A stretch of 64,000 bases of DNA from Perilla frutescens (lineage: Eukaryota; Streptophyta; Magnoliopsida; Lamiales; Lamiaceae), in assembly GCA_026008535.1 (NCBI GenBank), contig BRKX01000004.1:37638501-37702500 (forward strand), written 5' to 3'. The first letter of the stretch is position 1. The number at the start of each line of letters is the position of its first letter. Of this stretch, positions 23,707-33,921 are shown in pieces. Under the pieces are notes generated by a model. The model made no database searches and had not been told where the DNA came from. It saw nothing but the letters and a program-made list of their open reading frames with translations. A program made the translations under genes and the position numbers.

Positions 23707-25338
23707 ATGAAGCCTTCATTTCAGATGGTAGATGCCAATCTGCTTATTAAGAAGCTAAAAAAAGATAAGACTCTAAATCTAGAGCTTCTTAATGCACATC
23801 TAGGCGCATACAACTTTCAAAGAATTTATCGGCCATTGGAGACAACTGGCCTGTTGCCATTCTTGACAATCGTGCCACTCAAGAATATACCTTCCTATAT
23901 TGCAGAGTTCTACTACAACGCAACATTCTCCGGTGACAACATCCTCTCCACCGTCCAGAACAAAGAGATCACGGTGACAAAAGTAACAATGATGTCTACG
24001 CTTCTTCTCCCCGGCGACGGCCCAGACGTGATGGAACTGGCACTACCGTGCAAATACGCACTGTGGGATATTTGGAAGCACCCTAACGTGTGCCATCATG
24101 ATTGTTCACATAGGATAAAGGAGAGCATGCCCAGTGAGATCATCCAACTCTTGGATATCACCGGTCATATCCTACATGGCAACTTTGAGACGGTTCAGTT
24201 CTCCGAGCTCAAAGCACATCTCACGGCTGCTCTATACTTCGGATGTAAAGCCGACTGAGCCTCCTTTATTCTTGCTCAAATACGAGCAAATGTTAAGCGA
24301 GCAGAATATGATCCATCAACTGGCTCGTTCCGAGAAAAAATTGGGTTTATGACTCGCATAAGCCACATCATTCAAAGTCAGTTTGATGAGATTATTCCAA
24401 CTGGCGAACCGATCAAACGAAGGGACATACTCCCTACCATCTACTGCAATCCAATCTCGAAGAGATCCCATTAACCAGAAACTCCCGACTCAAGTCGTGG
24501 AAAGCAACCGGTGGTCACCCATGCCAGCTCCTCAGAAGAACGGCAGCTGATGATTGAGAATGAGCCCCTCTCTAGACTGAGTGATCAGTCTACAATACCA
24601 GCCACCTCACAACCTCTACCCTTAGTCCATCGCGACTCAATTGAGGTTAAGTTTGAGGCAGTTCTAGACCATCATCTAAGGAGCTGTTTCGGTCTCATTG
24701 AGGGCACTGATCTCTCCCTATTCGAGTAACTCAAACGGTACCTCCAGTACCACATCTGGCGATTCCAACTTGATGAGGCCACAATGTTCCACCTCATCAG
24801 CACTCGTGGATCCATCTTCTGGATCAACGAAGGAGAATGGAGTAGACAACGGATGAATCATCCACTCTCCTCACCGCCAACGCTATCAGAGATAATGGAT
24901 TCAATGATCAAAAGAATCCAGCTAAGTGTACCAGCTGACGCTCCTCTTTCTGACAACGACCCAGCCAACTCCTCTTGCACTCCATTCCTCGAAGATCCTC
25001 CAATCGCTACAACCGATGAGATCTTTACCAGCTTAGCCTCCATGGACTTCAGAGAGCAAGAACTCTCTCGAAACACTGATCATGGTCAGTTCATGACAAC
25101 TGAAGAAGCCTATGCATGGTTCTCCTCACCCATGCCCATTCCTTCAGTTCCCTTAGTCCATGATGACAATTTGGCAACTGCCTTAAAATTCTTACCAAGT
25201 CTCGCAATACCATCGTGTGATCCACCCCAGCTTTTGGATGATGCCAAAAAGAGGGAAGATGAAAAGTATGATGATGAAAGCTTAACTCTCTGGGATCAAA
25301 TCCAAAGAGAAATACATCATGAGGGGGAAGCAACTTAG
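23707..25338 (+). pseudogene. Element A env-like gene 3 of 3
   Basis: One reading frame from ATG 23707 to 25338 is interrupted only by stops (about 24256, 24474 and 24727), not by shifts. Module 1 holds YIAEFYYNATFSGDN, a V/I-rich stretch, SELKAHLTAALYFG and a stop at the tryptophan position that genes 1 and 2 keep (NWA). ASFILAQIRANV follows. Module 2 reads YLQYHIWRFQ and then GSIFWINEGEW, which matches SYWQREETW of gene 2. An acidic tail ends at 25338. It has the same two-module plan as its neighbours but is strongly diverged. ATATAAATAG at about 23370 may be an internal promoter. Confidence 0.68.
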
Positions 25339-25340
25339 CT

Positions 25341-25352
25341 TCAGGGGGGAGG
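25341..25352 (+). other. Purine tract after env-like gene 3
   Basis: A GGGGGGAGG-type purine run directly follows the end of env-like gene 3, about 430 bp before the 3' LTR. It looks like a polypurine tract but is not next to the LTR. The tract next to the LTR is the shorter AAAAATGGGGAAA ending at 25776. It may be a relic or a central priming site. Weak evidence. Confidence 0.35.
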
Positions 25353-25530
25353 TTGGAGAAAATTTGGAGCTCAAGAAAGAGGAGAATCAAGTAGGAAGAG
25401 ATGAAGCATTCAAAGAAAAGAAGTAGTTCTAAACTTACTTTCAAAAGATTATTTGATACAATTTTGATCCATACTTTATACTTGCTCTATTATATGCCTA
25501 AATGAGAATAAACTCTAAATACATGAATTT

Positions 25531-25690
25531 TGAATGCTCTGATACTCGGACAATCATACACTAATTGCTCAAAATATAAGCATGACTAAAATGAAAATAT
25601 ATTTTGAATGCTCTGATACTTAAATTTCATGAATGCTCTGATACTTGAATTTAATGTTCTAACATGCTCTGATTTCAATAATTTGCCTAA
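25531..25690 (+). repeat. TGAATGCTCTGATACT repeats, complementary to the primer site
   Basis: TGAATGCTCTGATACT occurs three times (core GCTCTGATAC at 25536-25545, 25610-25619 and 25635-25644), and a shortened fourth copy GCTCTGAT is at 25676-25683. The core equals the 3' end of initiator-Met tRNA apart from the terminal bases, so it is the exact complement of 10 bases of this element's primer site at 9158-9169. It lies in the last 250 bp before the 3' LTR. Confidence 0.85.
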
Positions 25691-25777
25691 GCAAACTACA
25701 GCATGTCTATCAAACAAACTTTTACAGTTCTTCCATCATCATTGACAAGGTTTTGACATCATCAAAAATGGGGAAAT

Positions 25778-27236
25778 TGTTAAGAAAAACTATCAAGGAA
25801 CCTCTAGAAAAGGTTTTGATGAGATGTCAAAACTATCTATAAAAAACTAACTAAAATTCAAGTTGTAGATCTGAGCTGATCAATCCAGAGTATCAAAAAT
25901 GAACTCAAGTAAAACCAAAGTGGAGTATGGTCTGCAAACTGAAGGATGCGTCATCCAATCAGAATTCAAAGAACTTGAGATCAGTCGAACTGGAGAAACA
26001 AAGCTCAAAACTGTCAACTGGAGCAATGGCCAAACTGAGCTTACAAGCTCAAAACTACCAACTGAAGCAACGGCCAAACTAAGCTGACAAGCTCAAAACT
26101 GCCAACTGGAGCAATGGCCAAACAGAGCTGACAAGCTCAAAACTGCCAACTGAAGCAACGGCCAAACTGAGCTGACAAGCTCAAAACTACCAACTGGAGC
26201 AATGGCCGAACTGAACAGGCAAGTTCAGAATTGCTAACTGGAACTCAAAACTGCTAGAAAAATAGAAGCTAGAGAATGTTGGAGTTATTGCTCAAACCGG
26301 CGAATCTTGGAATAAATGCTTCAACGAAGATCCTGGAATTAAATATCCAATGAAGATCGATTGACAAAGTAACGGCTACTTCAACCAAAAGCTCTAGCGA
26401 TCAATAAAGACCATCTACCATTGATGAGCCAATAGAGCCACCGATCAATGGAACTCAACGGTCATAAAATCACTCCTCTATAAAAGACGAGTGAATCAAA
26501 GTTTTAAACAACTCTTCGTCTCCACAACTTTCCCATATACATTCTTGAAATATTCAAGCAATAGCTTTTCTTTCTCTCTCCCAATTAGCTCAAGTTCAAC
26601 ATTTGATAAAAACTGCGAGAGTCCAACTAAGAAGAAGAATTCAAAGAGTCGAGATATTCAACTAGCTGTTGACGATTCAGCCAGGGCAGCCTTCTCAGTT
26701 TCAGCTATACAACGATCAACTACCCAGCTCAATTAAAGGAGCACATCAGTTAATACCCCCTATTCAAGACTAACCTCTTGAAGATCGAAAGAGATCTAAA
26801 ACCTTGTAAAGATGACAATAGCACCTACCTTTCTAGCGAGCAGTTAGGGACTTCAAGTGTGAGCCGTTGACCCACTGAGGTAGCGAGTAGTTACCAGGTT
26901 CAGCCAACTGTCCTTCATTGTGTAATTTGTAAAGAAACTCAAGTTATATAGTGAAGCTGCCCTTCTGCGGAAGGAAGAGAGGACGTAGAAGTTTGAGACT
27001 TCGAACCTCTATAAATCACTTGTGTGCTGTATTGTTTTGACTATTGTATATCTTTAAACTGTACATAAGTTCACACAATCTGCACCAAGCAGTCATAACT
27101 GATCAACCAGTTTATGCATAGATAAGTTTCTCTAAGCGAGTCAAAGGGCCTTATTATTCCGCAATTAAAGTAAAAAGTTTTTAATCAGTTTATTCACCCC
27201 CCCTCTAAACTAATATCGACTCGCCCGGGACCAACA
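25778..27236 (+). repeat. 3' LTR of element A
   Basis: 1459 bp, beginning TGTTAAG and ending CCAACA, followed by the duplication ATTAG. It is near-identical to the 5' LTR except for a deletion of about 260 bp between AATTCAA and AGAACTT (junction near 25968). TATA box at 26479-26486 with the same flanking inverted repeat. The 44-bp array is retained. Confidence 0.9.
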
Positions 27237-27279
27237 ATTAGACTTCAGGAACTTTGTTAGTGCTATCTTTATGCACTAA
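27237..27279 (-). pseudogene. Athila integrase fragment on the far side of element A
   Basis: Reading the minus strand through the ATTAG duplication gives KFLKSNVFNRFGVPK in one frame, with KFLKS encoded here and NVFNRFG beginning at the duplication and continuing at 7436. This shows that the two flanks were once contiguous. The fragment ends where the Harbinger-like element begins. Confidence 0.7.
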
Positions 27280-28259
27280 GGCCCCATTTGGTTGGTACAG
27301 AATCTGACTTGGGAAAGTAATCTGATTCTCTATTTTAATATTATTGTGTTTGATTCATTTTTTATGTAATATGGAAAGGAATCACATTCCTCAAAACAAG
27401 GAAAATTCTGCAACTTTCCTGGATTGTGATTCTTTTTCCTTATTTTTTCGAATCTAATGTTAAATGATTTCATTATTTGAGTTCTTCATTTCTTATTATT
27501 ATTTATTTATTATAGATTATTATGTTTGGATTCATATTTTTTAACTAACAAAAAATAAGATTTATTATTATTTTTTTTATTATTAATACTAAGTTTGGAC
27601 TAAAAATTTTCAATAAAAAATGAGTAAAATAAATAAAATAGAAAATTTTATGAATGAAAAAAAGAAATTAAAAAATGTGATACTTTTTTTATTGAAGGAA
27701 TTATGATCAAAATTCAACTATTTTATCAATCATTTTTTTAGCATTTCTATCAAAATTCCAATAATATCATTTTTGAGACAACATTGCGGACTAAACGGCG
27801 ACCATACCATTGTCAATATAGATAATTTTGACTTCCAATTCAATAAAAAATATTTATATAGATAATTTTGATTTCCAATTCAATAAAAAATATTTGGACA
27901 CCAATACAATATTTACCTTAATTGATTATTTTTTAGTCATATTATTTTATTTAAATATCAATAATATAATGCATTCAATATCTATAGTACTAATGCAAAT
28001 TGAAGAATTACACATTATATGGTTCGTAATTAAAAATTAAAAATATTGTTAGTATGAAATAAGATACATTATATATTTTAGATATTTAATTATAATCTTG
28101 TTTAAATTTAATCCAATAATAAAAAGAGAATCATTACAATTTTTTGGTTGTGTTCCAAACACAGAATAAAGATTTTGTTAGTAATCATTTTCCTCAGAAT
28201 CACATTTCTAGAAATCATATTCCCAAAAAACTTTATTTTCCTACCAACCAAACGAGCCC
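27280..28259. mobile_element. Harbinger-like non-autonomous element
   Basis: The ends are inverted repeats sharing TTTGGTTGGTA (5' GGCCCCATTTGGTTGGTA; the 3' end reads GGGCTCGTTTGGTTGGTA in reverse). A 3-bp TAA duplication lies on each side (27277-27279 and 28260-28262). This pairing is typical of PIF/Harbinger. The 980-bp interior is very AT-rich and has no transposase. It contains a direct duplication of about 40 bp (27818-27898). It depends on a transposase from elsewhere. Confidence 0.75.
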
Positions 28260-28262
28260 TAA

Positions 28263-29174
28263 GTGTTTTAGATTATCATGATCTTTATGACAATTCAAAA
28301 AATACAAAGGTTTTGGTTTTTCAAGTTTGAAGACCATGTTTCGAACATTATGATATGAACATTCTGCTGCTAATCTGATTGAAGATCGAAGAATGTACTT
28401 GAACATGTTCGTGAACATGATCATGTATATGGTTGTCCAGTGAGTTTCCTAGACATGTGATAAGCTAATTTCAAGAAGTTGAGGCTGCCTTTTCAAGATG
28501 GACGTTTCATAATAGAAAATGTCTTGTTCAAGATGAAAAATAAGAAGGAAGAAGGTGAGTTCTATTCAAGGAAGGCTTCTAACTAGTTGGAGTCCGAATT
28601 AAACTAGGAAAGTTTCCTTATAGAGTTTGATTCAAATTAGGGCAATCTGATTACCTTGTTTAGGCTATGTCTTGTGTTTATAAATAGCCTGGAAATCATA
28701 CTAGTTAGAGCGCAGTTGAGGTTTATGAATACATAAGAGCTAGAGAGTCTAAAAGTCTTCGAGTTTGAAGCATATATGATTCGGGTAGACTAGGTTTGAT
28801 CCTTGTGATCATTGTGTGTCTAGTCTGTGTTTAAAATTCTTTCATACACATTATTAGAGAAGTCTCATGAGAGATTTCCTATGGGAACTAGAGTGAGTCT
28901 AGGTTGTTAGGGGATCTCACAATTCAGTCCATCAAAAGAAGTTGTGGTGTGTAGAAAATGGGTCGAGTGACGAGAGGTCATCGTTTAATAGCCTTTGTAA
29001 CCTTGCAACGAAGTAGTAGATTATTTCTCACGGACTTGTGAAGTTCCCTTGACATAGATCAGTTGATCGAACAGGGTTACCAACCTCATTCCATTTTTTT
29101 TTTACTTTCAGTTTATCTTTCTGACCTTACATGTTCATCACAATGTACATGCACATGATCATGAATATGTTTAT
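28263..29174 (+). other. Unidentified LTR-like stretch
   Basis: No gene is seen. The sequence has a TATA-like TATAAATAG at 28679-28687 and general LTR-like composition. CATGATCATG palindromes occur near both ends (about 28418 and 29156). Its boundaries could not be fixed. It may be an old LTR or the continuation of the Athila host. Confidence 0.3.
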
Positions 29175-30590
29175 TGTTAGTTTTGTATACTAGAAGACTT
29201 GTCTTTATATACAATTTTGATGATATTTAATGATGATATAGATTGAATATTATTGTGGTCACTATTTGCATTTAAATTATTATATTTTCATACATGTTCA
29301 TTATACTTACATTGTAGATGATATGCTGTAGGAGAACACATGGTAAGATCATATCATTGGATCCTTATATTGTACTAAAAAGGCTCACGGCTTAGATAGT
29401 CCTGAACTCACCATCAATACATCGTAGAATAATCTGATAGTTAGTTTGTCTTGACTAGCTGATTATTCTAGTACACCAACTCGTGTATTGAGGAGGATCA
29501 CGATAGGATTCTATTCTCGACTCTGACCTTAAGTGAGAGAATAAAGATTCATAAAGTTCGGGTTCTTAACTCATATATATTGGCGGATATATATATGTTG
29601 TGTTTTTTACTTTGATCTATCAATGAGTGAGGTTATTTGATGGAATCAATAATCTCGATATTTTAATTGATAATATTTACATATATGGCGCATCGTGCAA
29701 TATATATGGGCACTATGTCCTGGTGCGCCAGGTTGATGATGTCTTCTTGAGGAAACACAAAGTTCATGTAAAACCCTGCAGGTGGAATTTATTCCGTACA
29801 TGATAAAGTTTGTGTGGTACTACTCAAGGAATACTATATTAATTAATTATAGCTTTCAGAAGTTTACATAATTAATTAATGGACATTATATCTTAAACAT
29901 AGGGAATAACTGAACTAAAGAAGAAAGCATATTTACAAATATGTATTAAATTGATAGGTCAGTATTATTTCTTTAGTGGAATAAAATAATACTTAATTTA
30001 TTTAATATATATCCTAAGTTTATTAGATATTAGAAATTAAATAAATTAGTAGGCCAATTTAATATTCTTCTAGATCCCTATTGTAGCCCAATATGACTGA
30101 AGTGAACTGGAGATGGAACAAGAGCTAGATGCCCAAACCCAGTAGGTTTGGGACATGTAATTTTCACCCACCTCCCTATAAATATAGAGGGGGATGAAAA
30201 TCACAGCATAAGAAATAAGCCCTCTAAACATCTCTTGATCTCCATAGAATTCACACCCATTTCAGTTGATTACAGCCTACCATGTATCTAAACACAGTCC
30301 GTGAATACAACAGAAGATGAAGGAGTGGAATAGCACAATGGGGCGCTGATCATACTCGAATCAACAACAAGATTAGATCTTTAATCTTCTCCTCAACTCA
30401 TCGTTTAATTGTAAGTGTATTTTCGATATCTATGTTTCCATTTTCAGTAGTATCGAAAATTATTCATCATGATAATTGAACTCGATTAATTATATTCATA
30501 CGTGTTACATAAAATTATGATTTACATGATACATGGATTAATGAACAACCAATAAGATCCTACGGTGGTTTAATTCGAAAAAACCCTACA
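29175..30590 (+). repeat. Family B LTR (5' LTR of the chimera)
   Basis: 1416 bp from TGTTAGTTTTG to CCCTACA, matching the other family B LTRs throughout. The TATA region near 30177 (CCCTATAAATATAGAGGG) again sits in an inverted repeat. The primer site follows after 2 bases. Confidence 0.9.
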
Positions 30591-30592
30591 AT

Positions 30593-30604
30593 TGGTATCA
30601 GAGC
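30593..30604 (+). other. Primer-binding site, initiator-Met tRNA
   Basis: TGGTATCAGAGC lies 2 bases after the family B LTR, showing that this LTR is a true 5' LTR. In the complete copy at 41540 the site has decayed to TGGTATCAGAC. Confidence 0.9.
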
Positions 30605-32304
30605 GGGTTTTGGCACTGTTCTGGTTTTAATCCTAGGATGAATTCGATGTAATTATTTAAATTTGATGATAAACTTATGGTGTTTAAATTTTCAGATTTA
30701 AATATGTATGTATGTCGATTTTTTATGTGTTCAAAACTTGGATGAATTTTTGATATGGTTCGAAAATTCTAGTTTTGTGGAACTAAGTAATTTTCGATCA
30801 TCATGTTATATTTGGAATGGAATTTTGATGATATCAAAATTTTCAGATTTAATTGGATGAGTGTTCAAAAACTAGGGCATCAAATTTTTTGAAAATTTGA
30901 TGTTTTAATTGCCTAATTGTTCCTTCTTAATTTTCGGTCCTATTGAATTAATTTGGAGAAGTTGTTTATGGAAATCAAATTTACAGATTTATTTAATAGG
31001 TGGTTTCGAAAATTACATGTATTAGAATTGGATATGGTAAGTTTTTATGTATATCACAAGTTACCTAATTCTAATCGAAATAGATTTGGAAATAGAATTT
31101 TAAATTTTGAAAAGGTTGAAGTGGATCAAATTTTCAGATTTATTTTTCTTGTAATTTTCAAAATCTAGTAGATTAGAGTTGGATAAGGTAATTTTTTATA
31201 TATATCAATAGTTATCAAATTCTAATCCAAAAAGATTTGAAAATAGAATTTAAACTTGAAAAGAATTTGAAGTGGATCAAATTTCCAGATTTTAATTCTT
31301 AAAATTTTCTATCCTAGCCATATAAATTTGGAATAGATTTTTGATCCATATCAAGATTTTCAAATATTATTTAATTAGGGTTTTAATCGAAAATTAGGCA
31401 ATAAATTTGGTAGATAATTTTAATAAATTTTCAGATTTATTCTTATTGTATTTTCGACTAATACAAGATTTAATTTGGTAGATAATTATTTTAGTTTCCA
31501 AATATTATCTTGTAGATATTTTTGAAAATTTTAATTTTATTAATTATTTTTTTTCAAAAATTATGTATCATGTGTGGATATCATATGTAATTTTATGTTT
31601 ATCATATAATATTGATAGTTGGATGTGTAGACTAATTTGTTTGTAGTTTGTATCAACTATCATGGCTCCTTATTATGTGATGTATGTTTTAATTTAATGA
31701 TGAATGTATGATTGGCCGTATGCCGGTTAGGCTACGTGATTTTTATCCATGAGAAAATTCATGGATTAGGTTTAGGCATTTTAGTTTATTATGCTGTTTT
31801 AATGTAATAGGAAAAATAACTAGTTGATTGAAGATTGAAGATTGACTCAAAGAAGGAAAGTAGTGCAGCCCAATAAAGGAAAAACATCCCGATTTATGCC
31901 CCGAAACTCTAATCGGAGCTAGGGTTTTGGCGAGACGCGGCGATGGAGGGTGGCGGCTATGCTCGAGATTCCGGAGCTGACTTTCCAGTTTTATCTCATC
32001 AAGCAACATGAGATATAGGCCATGATAGTTGGTTTTATTTTCTGTTTATTATGTTGTTTGAAGCATGCAATGGATGTTTATCAATTTATGTGATATATGC
32101 ATGCTTTTAAAATGGGATAAAATGAAACATCAAACATAAATAACTAAGTGGGAGATATTCATACCAAAGTATGTAGAAATCTCAAATGGTCTCCATTGAT
32201 CTGGTTTAATTGAGAAGTGATGGGCATGCGCGTTGACAATAGGTCTTCCTCCATATCAGATGTGTCATATCACAGAATTCTCTAGAAATTAAACCTCTTA
32301 ATAA

Positions 32305-32378
32305 AGATAGCTGTAGCACACTGGTAGAGCTAACTGACTCCTCCATCTGGAGCAGTAAAATTCGAATCAATGCCCTTG
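32305..32378 (+). other. tRNA-like segment in the leader
   Basis: An A-box-like TAGCACACTGG (32314-32324) and a B-box-like TTCGAATC (32361-32368) lie 37 bases apart. Between them CTCC and GGAG enclose a 7-base loop with CAT in the anticodon position. The collinear segment at about 43471-43540 keeps the stem but has lost the A-box. The loop lacks the usual U before the anticodon, and the acceptor stem is poor. It is not a functional tRNA gene, but a tRNA origin is possible. Confidence 0.35.
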
Positions 32379-32705
32379 GGATGAAAATGATGGTGTTCAC
32401 ACTTAGATGTAATTTATTAATAAACGTCCACACTATCATGGCTTATTAATTACATGATTGCATGACCGTGATGGTTTCTGACTATTAATTTGCTTATCGT
32501 AAAGAAATTCGACTGGAGGTAAACTAAAGATTTAATAACCTATTTAAAAATGAATTTTGTAAACATCCACACTATCGTGGCTTATGAGAAACGTTTTTAA
32601 AATGTTGGTGGATTGGCATATAATTTTTAGAGGTTTTTGATTATATGTTGTTATCCTAAAGTTTGTGACTGTACTACATATTTTTTTCAGTTATTCTATA
32701 TCATC

Positions 32706-33386
32706 ATGGCACTCTCCAACCTGTCCTCAATTCTCAAAGAAAATAAGTTAATTAATGAAAACTATAATGACTGGATTTGTAACCTTAACTTCATCCTAAC
32801 TGCTAAGGAATACAAATACGTACTTGAAGAGGAATGTCCTCAAAAGCTGGATGAGAATTCTGGTGAAGTGCAGAGATTGGCTTATGATAAGTGGATTAAG
32901 TTTGACAAGATGGCGCACTGTTACATCTTGGCTTCCATGTCAAATGTGCTGCAACATCAACATTAGTCGATGCAGTCTACTTATGATATCGTGCTTCATA
33001 GTTTTTCACCAAAGTTTGAGTAGTTCAGATTGAACTTCAATATGATAAAGAAAGATATTACTTTATCTGAATTGCTCATGGATCTTCAGGCAGCTGAGTT
33101 ACTTAGAAAGGGAAACTCAGAAGTGCACATAGTTGAAAATAGGGCGTGTTCTTCAAGGGTCAAAAAGAAGAAGAGGAACACACCACGTAAGGCTGGAAAT
33201 GCGGCACCTAAAGCTAAGAAGGCCAAGGTAAAGATTCCTCTAGAGGAATTCAAGTCCAAGACAAAGTGCTGCAAGTGTAGCCAACCGGGTCACTGGAAGG
33301 CAGCGTGTCCCTACAAGAAGAAGAAAAGTATGTCTCACACTCTCGTTGTTGAAACATGTATAGCTATTTGTTCTATTCAATCATAG
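32706..33386 (+). pseudogene. Family B gag, broken (chimera)
   Basis: Starts at ATG 32706 (MALSNLSSILKENKLINENYNDW), matching the gag of the complete element at 43874. About 230 bp of the central capsid present there are missing after LQHQH (near 32965), where the reading also stops and shifts. The zinc knuckle CCKCSQPGHWKAACP lies near 33268-33312. Stops interrupt the frame at several points. Confidence 0.85.
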
Positions 33387-33921
33387 GTAGTAGATGATGG
33401 GGCTATTGATCATGTTTGTATGTCTTTACAGGGGTTCCTGGTAAATAGGCAGCTAAGTGATGGCGAGATCACTGTCTACATGAGCAATGCTACGAAAGCA
33501 GTGGTAGTTGCAGTGGGAGACGTTACTTTATCTTTTAGTAGTGATAGGATTTTATTTTTGAAAGACTGTTTTATATGCCAAATTTTAGGCGAAAACTTGT
33601 TTCAGTTTCTAAGTTGTTTATGAATGGATATTCAGTTTCTTTTGATAGCAAAGTCGTTATCACAAGTGGTAAATATGTTATCTGTTCTGGCACATTGGAT
33701 GGACATCTTTATTTACTTAATCCTATGCAAAACACTATGCAAAAGCAATTACTGAATATGTCGATCACAAACCCTAATAAATGAAAAAAACTTTCGGGAC
33801 TGAATCAAACCTATCTTTGGCATCTAAGGCTCGGCCATATCAACCTTAAGATGATATAAAGACTAGTAAATGATGGAATTTTATCTTCACTGGTCCTAGA
33901 ATCGTTCCCTTTACGCGAAGT
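33387..33921 (+). pseudogene. Family B protease and pre-integrase fragment (chimera)
   Basis: Continues collinear with the complete element: an altered active-site region (a stop just before it and DDGA in place of DTGA near 33395), CMSLQGFLV, LYLLNPMQNT and LWHLRLGHINLK-like sequence to 33921. The family B homology ends at ESFPLRE. Stops and a shift near 33575 inactivate it. Confidence 0.8.

Larger units (their letters stand above)
7437..27236 (+). mobile_element. Element A: giant SIRE/Maximus-type Ty1/copia element
   Basis: LTRs at 7437-9155 and 25778-27236 begin TGTTA and end CCAACA. A perfect 5-bp target duplication ATTAG flanks the whole (7432-7436 and 27237-27241). Order: LTR, tRNA-iMet primer site, gag with zinc knuckle and coiled coil, protease, integrase, RT, RNase H, then about 8.5 kb holding three env-like genes, then LTR. 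The copia order (integrase before RT) and the gag type fit the SIRE/Maximus lineage. Total length is 19.8 kb, or about 17.4 kb after removing the nested solo LTR at 11023-13369, which is long for a copia element. All genes carry stops or shifts, so it is not autonomous now. Confidence 0.92.
30591..32705 (+). other. Untranslated leader of the chimeric element
   Basis: This 2.1-kb AT-rich leader precedes the gag ATG at 32706. It holds degenerate repeats of about 150 bp (30930-31300, marked by GAAGTGGATCAAATTT), a G+C-richer gene-like patch (31880-32011), a tRNA-like segment (32305-32378) and two copies of CCACACTATCxTGG 139 bp apart (32428 and 32567). No gene is supported. The leader is collinear with 41551-43873. 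Confidence 0.7.

Noticed and set aside
31743..32009. Antisense open frames in the leaders (also 42957-43175)
   Set aside because: Both copies have an open frame here, but the protein sequences diverge more than the DNA suggests for selection, and no domain is seen.
32305..32378. A functional tRNA gene
   Set aside because: No convincing acceptor stem, wrong base before the anticodon, and the second copy has lost the A-box.
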